A stretch of DNA of 64,000 nt, from contig CAYWFX010000010.1 of assembly GCA_964457945.1 (NCBI GenBank), positions 1-64,000 on the forward strand. The letters run 5' to 3'. Every line of letters begins with the position of its first letter. The first letter of the stretch is position 1. The translations under genes and the position numbers were made by a program. Below, piece after piece: positions 8,617 to 16,657 of this stretch. The stretch comes from PHAA01 sp964457945. Its GTDB lineage: Bacteria; Bacillota; Syntrophomonadia; Syntrophomonadales; Syntrophomonadaceae. Under the pieces are notes generated by a model. It saw nothing but the letters and a program-made list of their open reading frames with translations, was not told where the DNA came from and ran no database searches.

Positions 8617-8630
8617 GTGCTTTCGAGCAC
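8617..8630. repeat. Small hairpin with TTCG tetraloop
   Basis: GTGCT (8617-8621) and AGCAC (8626-8630) flank a TTCG loop. It lies just upstream of the putative operon promoter, so it may be the end of an older transcript or an unrelated dyad. Confidence 0.4.
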
Positions 8631-8642
8631 ATTGAAAATATA

Positions 8643-8669
8643 TTGACACATTATCCAAAATCATATAAT
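8643..8669 (+). promoter_or_regulatory. Putative sigma-A promoter of molybdoenzyme operon
   Basis: A perfect TTGACA (8643-8648) and a perfect TATAAT (8664-8669) are separated by 15 bp, slightly shorter than ideal. Transcription from here would give a leader of about 325 nt before the first gene at 9001, which holds a short frame and a long hairpin. Confidence 0.45.
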
Positions 8670-8844
8670 CTTCAACTATCCACATATTAAAATAAACATT
8701 TAATTAAAATAATTATTTATTTTAAAATATGGTAACTAGATTTTAGGTACCAAAACACTGCATAACCAGAATGTGCTTCTACCAAGCTCATTGAGTTATT
8801 AGTTTCATCATCAGTTTTTAACAAATCGTGAAAGGAGGGATTTA

Positions 8845-8880
8845 TTGATTCGCAAAAATAATGCTCCTATTTTTGGCTAG
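8845..8880 (+). other. Possible 11-codon leader peptide
   Basis: A TTG codon at 8845 follows a very strong AAAGGAGGG (8831-8839) by five bases and opens an 11-codon frame that stops at TAG 8878-8880, encoding MIRKNNAPIFG. A ribosome binding site this strong on such a short frame, just before a structured leader, suggests a translated leader. No run of a single regulatory codon is present. Confidence 0.4.
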
Positions 8881-8892
8881 CATAGCCATAAT

Positions 8893-8963
8893 ATTCGGTC
8901 CATTATGCCGGCGTGAAGCTGGAAGCTTAGATGTTCCGAGCCTTCAAGCCTAAAGGACCGAAT
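8893..8963 (+). ncRNA. Nested-hairpin leader of molybdoenzyme operon
   Basis: The outer stem is 9 bp and perfect (8893-8901 with 8955-8963). A second stem of 9 positions with one mismatch (8910-8918 with 8942-8950) and a third short stem with one bulge (8919-8924 with 8934-8940) nest inside it, separated by an asymmetric 8/4-nt internal loop. The structure ends about 22 nt before the ribosome binding site AAAGGGGGA of the first gene. It could be a riboswitch or protein-binding leader. I could not match it to the molybdenum-cofactor motif from memory. Confidence 0.45.
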
Positions 8964-9000
8964 TAAACCCAGTTTAAAAGCAATAAAGGGGGACAATGAG

Positions 9001-11571
9001 ATGTCAAGCATCAAAATGACGAGGCGAGGTTTCGTGAAGGTTAGCGCCGTGGCAGGGGCTGCAGCTGCGTTGGTGCCTTCTGGGAATCCGGTAGTGGGAT
9101 TGGTCTCAGCAGTATCAACTGAGGCTGTCTCTGAAACCAAAGTCATTCCAAGTGCCTGCCGTAACTGCTATGGCCGGTGTGGTATTCTTGGGCATGTTCG
9201 GGATGATAAACTCGTAAAAATTGAAGGCAATCCAAAAATATTTAGTGAAGGAACTTTATGTAGCCGCGCATTTGCAATTCCTCAACTCATGTATAATCCT
9301 TTGCGTCTTCAGTATCCTATGAAACGTGCTGGGGAGCGTGGAGAAGGCAAATGGCAGCGTATTTCCTGGGATGAGGCTATGGATACCATTGCTATTCGTT
9401 TCAAAGATATCCAACAGAAGTATGGTGGGCATACCATCGTCCATCAGTATGGAACTGGTCGGGACATGTATAACTTCCAGGCTATAAATAAACTGTTTTT
9501 GGAAATGGGCAGTACGGCTACCTTTGGGGTTGGGAACTTGTGCTGGGTAGGTTCTTACATGGTATCGCGCAGAATATATGGGGATGAGACTCAGTATACA
9601 GGTTGGGACGCGCAGAATACCAAGTGCATTATTTTGTGGGCGCGTCAGGAACGTTCCCGTGGTTATTATGATTGGTTGGCAATAAAACGGGCTCAGGACC
9701 GAGGCGTAAAGGTTATTGCTGTAGATCCGCGTTTTACTACCACTGCTGCTAAGGCTGATGTATGGCTTCCAGTTCGTCCTGGCAGCGATATGGCCCTGGT
9801 TTTATGTTTTATTAATACCATGATCACTGAGAATAAATACGATAAAGATTTTGTTAGTAAATGGACCAATGGGCCTTTCCTGGTAAAGGATGATGGCTTT
9901 CTGCTGCGCGAGAGCGATATTAAACCCAGTGGAAGTAAAAATCGCTTTATGGTTTGGGACGAAAAATCAAACAGCCCGCAATACTGGGACGGTGATCAAC
10001 TAACCTGGAGCTCGCCTACTATGGTACCAGCAATATCAGGAGAATATTCAATTGATGGCAAGCCATACAAGACTTCGTTTACCATCTTCGCAGACAGTAT
10101 TAAGGAATGGACACCTGAAAAAGCAGCGGAAGTAAGCTGGGTACCAATAGACAGATTGAAAGAAGCTATGCGGCTATATATAGATAACAGCCCAGGGGCT
10201 TGTTTTACACGCGGGCAAAAGGTCGAGTTCAGCATTAATACCAGCGGAATAGCCCATGCATTTACCTTAATGATGGCACTCGCTGGTAACTTTGATGTTA
10301 AGGGTGGTCAGAATATTGCGAGAGAACCTGCCAGTGGGTTTGACTCCATGATGTTTGATATTATTCCTCCGAAAGGGGAGCTTCGTAAGAATACCTTGGC
10401 AAATATTGAAAAATATAGTGTATGCCCAGGCACCCAAAAAATTCTTGGTGAACTGGGTGGCTTTGGTGCAGCTACAACCCATGCCATGTTGACCGGGAAG
10501 CCATTTCAACCCCGGGCCTATTGGGGACAAACCTCTGAACCCATTGTTGGGGTGGAGGACAGCCGAGAGGTTTATGAAGGACTCAAGAAGCTAGATTTTA
10601 TAGTTAATGTAGACCTATACATGACTCCAACCGGAGAATTAGCGGATATTATACTTCCGGCTGCTCATCCCAACGAAGTAGACCGTATTGAGTGGGCTCA
10701 TTCCGGACATGGCTGGCCGGCTAGTCATACTGCTCTGATTCGCCAGCCTTTCCACAAACCTATTGGTGAATGTCGGGATGATATCGATATTTGTTTTGAT
10801 TTAGCCAAACGTATGGGTATTGATTTGGGTTGGAAGGATAAATATCACTTTTTCAATTTTGTCCTAAGCCCTATTAAAATGAATTTTGAAGAATTCCGTA
10901 AAAAAGTATCAATCACAAGACCGGCTAGTTATCGCAGATTTGAGACCGGCGGACTAAGACGTGACCGTCGACTGGGCTTCGAGACACCTAATGGTAAATT
11001 CAATCTGTATTCTGAGGATTTGAAGCTGTTTGGACATGGGCCATTGCCAAGGTACATTGAACAACCTATCACCCCCTATAGCAGGCCTGATCTTTTAAGT
11101 GAATACCCATATGTGTTAATAACAGGTGGAAGATCTCATGCCTATTTCCATACTGAATACCGCCAATCTCCTTGGATGCGTGAGATTCACCCCTTTCCTA
11201 CGGTGGATATTAACCCTGAAACAGCTGCCAAGCATGGAATTAAAGATGGCGATTGGGTCTATATAGAGACCAATCATGGTAAATGTAAACAAAGGACTAG
11301 GATTACCTCGGCAATTCATCCCCTGACTATTCACGCCGAACACGACTGGTGGTTCCCAGAAAAGGCGGCAACCGACGATTTGCACGGTGCGTTTGAATGT
11401 AATTGTAATACGATGATCGCCAATGATGGTCCCTATGATCCGGCGATAGGAACCGACAACTTCGGCGGCCTCTGCAAGATTTATAAAGCCACCGACGGTG
11501 CGCCTAAAGGAATATATACTACAGCGAAACAATTGAAGGCATTCCTGCCCAAAGGAGGTAAACAAGCATGA
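9001..11571 (+). CDS. DMSO-reductase-family molybdo/tungsto-enzyme, catalytic subunit
   Basis: An 856-residue member of the bis-pterin oxidoreductase family. The N-terminus has a twin-arginine export signal (TRRGFVKV, then an Ala-rich hydrophobic stretch). A [4Fe-4S] site follows with Cys53, Cys56, Cys60 and Cys87. The metal-ligand region reads GVGNLCW, so Cys181 is the likely Mo/W ligand, which points away from Ser-ligand DMSO/TMAO enzymes and toward Cys-ligand enzymes. Cofactor-binding segments (VIAVDPRFT, the C-terminal ITGGRSHAYFHTE and HDWWFPE regions) are present. With the following ferredoxin and DmsC-like anchor it should form an extracytoplasmic respiratory complex linked to the quinone pool. 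The substrate cannot be told; sulfur oxyanions, polysulfide, arsenicals or organics are all possible. Confidence 0.9.
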   Translation: MSSIKMTRRGFVKVSAVAGAAAALVPSGNPVVGLVSAVSTEAVSETKVIPSACRNCYGRCGILGHVRDDKLVKIEGNPKIFSEGTLCSRAFAIPQLMYNPLRLQYPMKRAGERGEGKWQRISWDEAMDTIAIRFKDIQQKYGGHTIVHQYGTGRDMYNFQAINKLFLEMGSTATFGVGNLCWVGSYMVSRRIYGDETQYTGWDAQNTKCIILWARQERSRGYYDWLAIKRAQDRGVKVIAVDPRFTTTAAKADVWLPVRPGSDMALVLCFINTMITENKYDKDFVSKWTNGPFLVKDDGFLLRESDIKPSGSKNRFMVWDEKSNSPQYWDGDQLTWSSPTMVPAISGEYSIDGKPYKTSFTIFADSIKEWTPEKAAEVSWVPIDRLKEAMRLYIDNSPGACFTRGQKVEFSINTSGIAHAFTLMMALAGNFDVKGGQNIAREPASGFDSMMFDIIPPKGELRKNTLANIEKYSVCPGTQKILGELGGFGAATTHAMLTGKPFQPRAYWGQTSEPIVGVEDSREVYEGLKKLDFIVNVDLYMTPTGELADIILPAAHPNEVDRIEWAHSGHGWPASHTALIRQPFHKPIGECRDDIDICFDLAKRMGIDLGWKDKYHFFNFVLSPIKMNFEEFRKKVSITRPASYRRFETGGLRRDRRLGFETPNGKFNLYSEDLKLFGHGPLPRYIEQPITPYSRPDLLSEYPYVLITGGRSHAYFHTEYRQSPWMREIHPFPTVDINPETAAKHGIKDGDWVYIETNHGKCKQRTRITSAIHPLTIHAEHDWWFPEKAATDDLHGAFECNCNTMIANDGPYDPAIGTDNFGGLCKIYKATDGAPKGIYTTAKQLKAFLPKGGKQA

Positions 11572-12134
11572 CCCGACATATTATGATGATTGATCTAGAT
11601 AAATGTATAGGGTGTCACTCCTGTGCGGTTATCTGTAAGCAGGAAAACAATGTTGAGTTAGGCAATTTTTGGAACAAGGTCTTAACGGTTGGCCCCCACG
11701 GAAAATACCCGAACCTCGAAATGTACTACCTTCCCACCATGTGCCAGCATTGTGATAACCCTCAATGTGTGGAAGTTTGTCCAACTGGTGCTTCATATAA
11801 GAGGGAAGATGGAATTGTCCTGGTTGATCATGATAAGTGCATCGGTTGTCGTTACTGCATTATGGCTTGCCCCTATGGGGTGCGCGACTATAGCGAGGAC
11901 AAAGGGGTTATTGAAAAATGCACCTTATGTGCCCAAAGGGTTGATAAAAGTGAAAAGCCAGCTTGTGCGAGTATATGTCCGGGACAGGCCAGGATATTTG
12001 GAGATCTGGATGATCCGAATTCGGAAGTATCCAAAGCAGTAAAGCAGGCTGATAAAAACCTGCATCGCTTAAGTAATGTGGGTAATCACCCCGGGGTTGG
12101 CTATATTTTGACCAAATTGGAATGGAGGGGTTAA
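11568..12134 (+). CDS. DmsB/PhsB-like four-cluster ferredoxin subunit
   Basis: The 188-residue protein carries four Cys groups: CIGCHSCAVIC, CQHCDNPQCVEVC, CIGCRYCIMAC and CTLCAQR with a later CASIC. These are the pattern of the electron-transfer subunit of DMSO-reductase-type complexes with four [4Fe-4S] clusters. It has no signal of its own and is probably exported together with the catalytic subunit. The ATG overlaps the stop of the catalytic gene by four bases, with GGAGG inside the upstream gene, so the two are translationally coupled. It would pass electrons between the membrane anchor and the molybdopterin subunit. Confidence 0.93.
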   Translation: MTRHIMMIDLDKCIGCHSCAVICKQENNVELGNFWNKVLTVGPHGKYPNLEMYYLPTMCQHCDNPQCVEVCPTGASYKREDGIVLVDHDKCIGCRYCIMACPYGVRDYSEDKGVIEKCTLCAQRVDKSEKPACASICPGQARIFGDLDDPNSEVSKAVKQADKNLHRLSNVGNHPGVGYILTKLEWRG

Positions 12135-12135
12135 C

Positions 12136-13056
12136 ATGTCGATCCAATGGGAATTATTACTATTCAGTCTCCTGGTTGCACTTGGAATGGGGTGTTTTGC
12201 TTTTGTAGCCGTAACGGAATGGTTAGGTAAGCTAGAAAACATCCGTCTTCCTGGGGCCATCACCAGTTTACTTGCTCTGGGCATCGGAGGAATTATTAGT
12301 TCCTTGCACCTGGGACATCCGGAACGCATTTTCCACATACTCGGTAATATTAAGTCCGGGATAGCCCAAGAGTTCATTATAACTGCTGTTATCGGTGCCG
12401 TGATAGTGTTATATATAGGCTTGTTAATCTGGAAAGGAGCCTCCGATGGTGCGCGTAAAAATGTAGCGACTATCGGATTGCTGGTATCTGTCATAGCAGT
12501 ATTTTCTACCGGGCGTATCTATGTTTTACCTGCAAGACCGGCCTGGAATACTTTCATTATACCCATCCTTTTCGTAGCAACGGCTGCTGCCCTAGGTTTG
12601 TTCACAATGTATATATGGACTGTACTCAAAGAGAAGGATGAAGTAATAATACAGAAGGTAAACAAGGCAGCGTTTTTTGCTCAAATTTCATTTGCTATCA
12701 TGATAGTGTCCTACATCATATATCTATTCGTTGCACCCTTCCCAGACCCTAGTCGTTCCCCGCAGCGTTTACTAGCAGGAGATTTATCGCTGTTATTCTG
12801 GGGGGCAGTAGTGCTAATAGGTTTGACAATTCCTATTATTCTTACCGTAAAGAAAATGAAAGCCCAAACAATGGGTTCTAATCTAATTGTACCTATTGCA
12901 ATAGGTGATGGTGGTTCGGTGGATGCGGACCAAACCACGGGTTCTCTTCTAACTGTACCTATTGCCGGGCTTTGTTGTACCGTGGTTGGTTCGGTTGCAA
13001 TTCGAGTCCTGATATACCTGATGGGCAGCAGTGTACACCAGTTTATTGTCGGTTAG
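12136..13056 (+). CDS. DmsC-like membrane anchor, quinol oxidising
   Basis: A 306-residue protein with about eight hydrophobic helices. The segment SLHLGHPERIFHILGN followed by SGIAQE is the signature of the DmsC anchor family. The anchor should hold the two Fe-S/Mo subunits to the membrane and exchange electrons with menaquinone. GGAGGGG lies just before the ATG and only one base separates it from the ferredoxin gene. Between about residues 243 and 285 the protein contains an internal duplication (GSNLIVPIA and GSLLTVPIA), encoded by a 35-bp repeat at 12865-12899 and 12931-12965 (30 of 35 bases equal), which places an unusual Gly/Asp-rich loop before the last helix. Confidence 0.9.
   Translation: MSIQWELLLFSLLVALGMGCFAFVAVTEWLGKLENIRLPGAITSLLALGIGGIISSLHLGHPERIFHILGNIKSGIAQEFIITAVIGAVIVLYIGLLIWKGASDGARKNVATIGLLVSVIAVFSTGRIYVLPARPAWNTFIIPILFVATAAALGLFTMYIWTVLKEKDEVIIQKVNKAAFFAQISFAIMIVSYIIYLFVAPFPDPSRSPQRLLAGDLSLLFWGAVVLIGLTIPIILTVKKMKAQTMGSNLIVPIAIGDGGSVDADQTTGSLLTVPIAGLCCTVVGSVAIRVLIYLMGSSVHQFIVG
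12865..12965 (+). repeat. Internal direct repeat in dmsC-like gene
   Basis: Two 35-bp units, 12865-12899 and 12931-12965, agree at 30 positions and lie 66 bp apart, in frame. The first unit ends inside a 16-bp perfect palindrome (12891-12906). The repeat looks like a past local duplication. Confidence 0.8.
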
Positions 13057-13063
13057 TCTATTG

Positions 13064-13103
13064 GGTGAATTGAGGATATATATGTATCCTTCAATTCACC
13101 TTT
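13064..13103 (+). terminator. Hairpin after dmsC-like gene
   Basis: A long stem (13064-13078 with 13085-13100, one unpaired base) follows the dmsC-like stop codon by a few bases, with only three T residues after it. It may be a weak terminator or an mRNA-stabilising hairpin separating the structural genes from torD. Confidence 0.5.
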
Positions 13104-13192
13104 AACTGGTTTTAGACAATGCAAATACAGCCTATTTATTACCAAGCTTGATCAGGCAGTACTTACTATGAACAGAAGGAAGGGATCAGAAA

Positions 13193-13858
13193 ATGGACAA
13201 TTATGGCCGTTCAGTAATAGAGGAATTAGTTATAAATAGTGGAGCAATGTATGCATTTCTGGCTCGTTTTTATCGACAAGAGGTTGATCAGGAGCTAGTG
13301 GAGTGTATGCGGGTAGTGAATTTTACATCAGAGCTTGACGTACCTGAGGTTGCTGAGGGATATAGAATAATGGATCAATATTTAAAAAGTGCCGGTGATA
13401 ACGTGGTGGTTGATCTGGCAGTTGATTATGCACGGATTTTTCTGGGTTGCGGTCCCAAGCAGGGTGAGGGGGCTTTTCCTTATGAGTCTGTTTACACTAG
13501 TCAACGGGGGCTTATTATGCAGGAAGCCAGGGATGAGGTAGTAGCTGTGTACAGAACTGAAGGTTTGGTCAGGGACCAGGTATTTAATGAACCTGAGGAC
13601 CACATAGCTTTTGAATTAGTTTTTATGGAGTATTTATGTCGGAAGGTGCAGGAGGCTCTCCAGCAAGGTGATGATGAAACTGCAAGCTCCTACCTTAAGA
13701 AACAAAAAGATTTTATACAAAAGCACCTGATGAATTGGATACCTGGCTTTTGTGATGATGTTGAGCGTATTGCAACTACTGATTTCTATAAAGCCGTTGC
13801 CAAAATAACAGTTGGATACCTGAAAATGGAGCAGGAGTTGATTGAGGAAGTAGCCTAA
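13193..13858 (+). CDS. TorD/DmsD-family molybdoenzyme chaperone
   Basis: The 221-residue all-helical protein has the TorD-family features: YARIFLGCG, then FPYESVYTSQRGLIMQEA, and EPEDHIAFELVFMEYL. Such cytoplasmic chaperones bind the Tat signal of their molybdoenzyme partner, keep it ready for cofactor insertion and delay export until folding is complete. The natural client is the Tat-signal protein at 9001-11571. A 136-bp gap with a hairpin separates it from the dmsC-like gene, so it may be expressed at a lower level or from its own promoter. AGAAGGAAGGG precedes the ATG. Confidence 0.9.
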   Translation: MDNYGRSVIEELVINSGAMYAFLARFYRQEVDQELVECMRVVNFTSELDVPEVAEGYRIMDQYLKSAGDNVVVDLAVDYARIFLGCGPKQGEGAFPYESVYTSQRGLIMQEARDEVVAVYRTEGLVRDQVFNEPEDHIAFELVFMEYLCRKVQEALQQGDDETASSYLKKQKDFIQKHLMNWIPGFCDDVERIATTDFYKAVAKITVGYLKMEQELIEEVA

Positions 13859-13907
13859 AGGATTATACCTTCATAGATATTAGGTCGTACATTGTTAAAA
13901 AAAGGAT

Positions 13908-14513
13908 ATGAGATTTATGGATTTAAAGGCATTAATAGCACGCAGGGATTTCATGAAAGTAGCAGGAGCGTCAGCGGTTCTGCTTGGCTTGGGAGGCACT
14001 TTATATGACTTTGAATACGATAAAGCCTACTTGCGTCCACCGGGATTAGTGAATGAAAAAGACTTCCTGGCGAAATGCATCAAATGCCAGAAGTGCCTGG
14101 CGGTTTGTCCAGTTAGAGTCATTGTTCCGATATCCTTCTCAGAAGGCCGCATGCAATTGAGTACCCCGACTATGAATTTTCGACAGGGGTACTGTGATCT
14201 CTGCATGAAATGCGTGGAGGTTTGTCCGACCGATGCATTGCAGGTTATAGCCAAAAATGACGTAAAAATTGGAATTGCAAAAATCAATCCTGACATCTGT
14301 GTAGCCTGGAATTGGAGTGGTTGTGTCGAATGTTCCAAGCTTTGTCCGTTTGATGGTATTCACTTGGATGCCCATCAGCGACCGGTGGTGGATGCTTTGA
14401 AGTGCAATGGTTGTGGTTTGTGTGAAAACATCTGCCCCAGTGGTTCATTACGTGCGTATAACAATCAAGTAACAGGTAAAGGGATTGTTATTGTTCCAAT
14501 AAAAACGAATTAA
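13908..14513 (+). CDS. NapG/MauM-like Tat-exported ferredoxin
   Basis: About 200 residues. The N-terminus has a Tat motif (ARRDFMKVAGASAVLL). Four Cys groups follow: CIKCQKCLAVCP, CDLCMKCVEVCP, a split group with CVECSKLCP, and CNGCGLCENICP, predicting four [4Fe-4S] clusters. NapG proteins pair with NapH to take electrons from quinol and hand them to a periplasmic-side acceptor. Here that could be the molybdoenzyme complex, giving a second quinol entry besides the DmsC anchor. An AAAGG lies between two possible starts; ATG 13917 is spaced at 11 bases and ATG 13908 at two, so the exact start is uncertain. Confidence 0.88.
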   Translation: MRFMDLKALIARRDFMKVAGASAVLLGLGGTLYDFEYDKAYLRPPGLVNEKDFLAKCIKCQKCLAVCPVRVIVPISFSEGRMQLSTPTMNFRQGYCDLCMKCVEVCPTDALQVIAKNDVKIGIAKINPDICVAWNWSGCVECSKLCPFDGIHLDAHQRPVVDALKCNGCGLCENICPSGSLRAYNNQVTGKGIVIVPIKTN

Positions 14514-14546
14514 GGTTGTATGCACTTTTATGAAGGGACTGTGAGT

Positions 14547-15362
14547 ATGAAAAAAATAAACGTAAAAATGTCCAAGCTTCGTTTATTGACGGCATTTGCA
14601 TTGGTCTTGGTGCTTATTGCAGGTGTACATTCTAAACTCGATTGGGGTAGTGTTTGTTCCTATTGCCCACTGGGGTTTATGCAAATCGCTCTGGCAGGTA
14701 GAAGTATGCCTATGGAACTTCTAGCACCAGTCATTTTAGTTACATTAGGGTTGATTTTTTTAGGCAAAGTCTTTTGTGCCTGGCTATGTCCGGCTGCTTT
14801 ACTGAGAGGTGTTTTCAAAGGAGCCAATGATGAACCATCCGGGGTTAAGCACTTTAGTGGGCAATGCCCGTCCTGTTCCAAACTAGGTTCTGGCAGCAGG
14901 TCGTATGCGATTTATGCTGTATTGGTCGTAACCCTAATTGCATCATTTATATTCAAATTTCCAGTTTTTTGTTTGATTTGTCCGGTTGGCTTATTTTTTG
15001 GTTTCGGTTATGCCGTTTTTCGGGTTTCAACCATATATCAGCCTGGTTGGGAGCTTATTATATTTCCGCTTATGCTTATAATGGAAATTTTTGTGCTGCG
15101 TTCATGGTGCAGCTCTTTTTGCCCGCTGGGCGCGATGTTTAGAATTATGAGCAGCCTGGGAATAAAAAGTGGAATTGCGGTACGTCCCATTGTAGATGGG
15201 CAAGCATGCCTTCACGCCCAGGGAGTCAATTGTAAGGTTTGCAGCAACAGCTGTCCTGAAGAATTAAATATGCCGCCCTTAAGCAAGTCGGGGCAAGAGG
15301 ATTGTACGCTATGTCTTGAATGTCATCAAAAATGCCCTGCCCAGGCTATAAATATTCGCTGA
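14547..15362 (+). CDS. NapH-like membrane Fe-S protein
   Basis: The 271-residue membrane protein holds the NapH-type motifs CSYCPLG, VFCAWLCP, CLICPVGLFFG and WCSSFCPLG at helix ends, then two C-terminal [4Fe-4S] binding groups (CKVCSNSCP and CTLCLECHQKCP). About five membrane helices are visible. It should anchor the NapG-like partner encoded just upstream and oxidise menaquinol. I chose ATG 14547 because GAAGGGA lies eight bases before it; an ATG at 14520 would add nine residues and has a poorer site. Confidence 0.9.
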   Translation: MKKINVKMSKLRLLTAFALVLVLIAGVHSKLDWGSVCSYCPLGFMQIALAGRSMPMELLAPVILVTLGLIFLGKVFCAWLCPAALLRGVFKGANDEPSGVKHFSGQCPSCSKLGSGSRSYAIYAVLVVTLIASFIFKFPVFCLICPVGLFFGFGYAVFRVSTIYQPGWELIIFPLMLIMEIFVLRSWCSSFCPLGAMFRIMSSLGIKSGIAVRPIVDGQACLHAQGVNCKVCSNSCPEELNMPPLSKSGQEDCTLCLECHQKCPAQAINIR

Positions 15363-15491
15363 ATTTTAGTAGGTGTGTGGATGGACAAAGATGATGCCCA
15401 TAAATCATCAATATAAAAAAGGTCAAGTTCCCTGACGTTAATAAAAACCAAGTAGATCCAGGAAACTTGGATAGAAGGAGGTCTGGAGCCT

Positions 15492-16568
15492 TTGAAGAGC
15501 AGTCCAGAGTTAAAAAACAGATCATTGGGTGGCGGTTCAGGCCAGGGCATAGTATACATGGAAAGTATTGCAGAAAGAAAACTGCAATCGCTTAGTCATG
15601 AGCGGCAATGTAGTGCCCTGCGGTACGGACTTGCCAGCATACTGGGTGCTAGCCATTCACTGCAAAAAGTATTGAGTCAGGCCAGGGCAGCAGCATGCAA
15701 CAATTCCCATGTACTTCTTCAAGGGGATAGTGGCACAGGCAAAGAGCTATTCGCTCAAAGCATTCATGAGCTGAGTAGAGCGGATGGTCCTTTCGTAGCT
15801 ATAAACTGTGGAGCTCTTCCCAGCAATCTGGTTGAGAGTGAACTGTTCGGTTATGAGGCGGGTACTTTTACAGGTGCGGACCGAAGGGGGAGAGCGGGTA
15901 AGTTTGAGCTGGCTAATGGTGGGACCTTGTTTTTGGATGAGATAGGAGATATGCCTCTATGGATGCAACCCGTCTTGCTTCGTGTTATAGAAGAAAAACG
16001 GGTTATGCGCTTGGGAAGCGGACGATATATCCCGCTCAACTTTCGGGTTATTGCGGCAACGAATCAGGATCTTAATGCCATGGTAGTTAACAAGAGATTT
16101 CGTCAGGATCTTTACTACCGGCTGTCCGCTTTTAAGATTACTTTGCCTCCATTGAAGGAACGGGGAGAAGATCTTCCACTCCTAACCCAGCATTTTGTTC
16201 AGCGTGCCTGTTTGGAGATGAACCGGGATAGTATGGAAGTTAGTCCGGAAGCAGCTAAACGTTTGATGTGCTATAACTGGCCTGGAAACATAAGGCAGTT
16301 AGAGAATGCGATGACTTACGCAGTCAGTATGGCTGAGGGTGGAATTATAAAGATAGACGATTTACCTGAAGAGATAATTCATCCGCTAATTTATGACCAT
16401 CAGAATTTCGAGAGCGTTGTGATTAGTCTTAGTGAAAGCGAAAAAAGGAACATACAAATAGCTATGGATTACACGAATTATAACGTAATCATAGCGGCGA
16501 GGCTCTTAAAGATATCTAAATCTACTCTTTATCGAAAGTTGCGAGAGTATGAGATCTGCTCATTCTAA
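15492..16568 (+). CDS. Sigma-54-dependent activator without sensor domain
   Basis: The 358-residue protein has a short N-terminus (about 45 residues, no PAS, GAF or receiver domain), a full AAA+ domain with Walker A GDSGTGKE, Walker B FLDEIGD, the arginine region YYRLSAFKITLPPLKER, and a C-terminal Fis-type helix-turn-helix (AARLLKISKSTLYRKL). The sigma-54 contact loop reads GTFTGA instead of the usual GAFTGA. The TTG start has AAGGAGGT nine bases upstream. As in PspF, lack of a sensor domain suggests control by a partner protein or by its own expression. Its place inside the molybdoenzyme operon suggests it controls this operon or uptake genes, though I found no clear -24/-12 promoter in the window. 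Confidence 0.88.
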   Translation: MKSSPELKNRSLGGGSGQGIVYMESIAERKLQSLSHERQCSALRYGLASILGASHSLQKVLSQARAAACNNSHVLLQGDSGTGKELFAQSIHELSRADGPFVAINCGALPSNLVESELFGYEAGTFTGADRRGRAGKFELANGGTLFLDEIGDMPLWMQPVLLRVIEEKRVMRLGSGRYIPLNFRVIAATNQDLNAMVVNKRFRQDLYYRLSAFKITLPPLKERGEDLPLLTQHFVQRACLEMNRDSMEVSPEAAKRLMCYNWPGNIRQLENAMTYAVSMAEGGIIKIDDLPEEIIHPLIYDHQNFESVVISLSESEKRNIQIAMDYTNYNVIIAARLLKISKSTLYRKLREYEICSF

Positions 16569-16657
16569 TTTAGCTGATCTCTATCTCGGGCTATGGTATC
16601 GATTTCAGTTTAACCAGGCATTAATAAGCAGCCTTTTATGTTATTGGGGGGCCAACG

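Noticed and set aside
8740..8760. Possible sigma-54 promoter upstream of the molybdoenzyme operon
   Set aside because: GG and GC pairs occur but the spacing is 12 rather than 10 bases. Similar near-misses near 13110 and 15380 have 11 bases.
11116..11565. 149-codon minus-strand frame
   Set aside because: Lies wholly inside the molybdoenzyme gene on the opposite strand; no start site and no family motif.
12069..12494. 141-codon minus-strand frame
   Set aside because: Antisense to the dmsB/dmsC-like genes, which have clear motifs.
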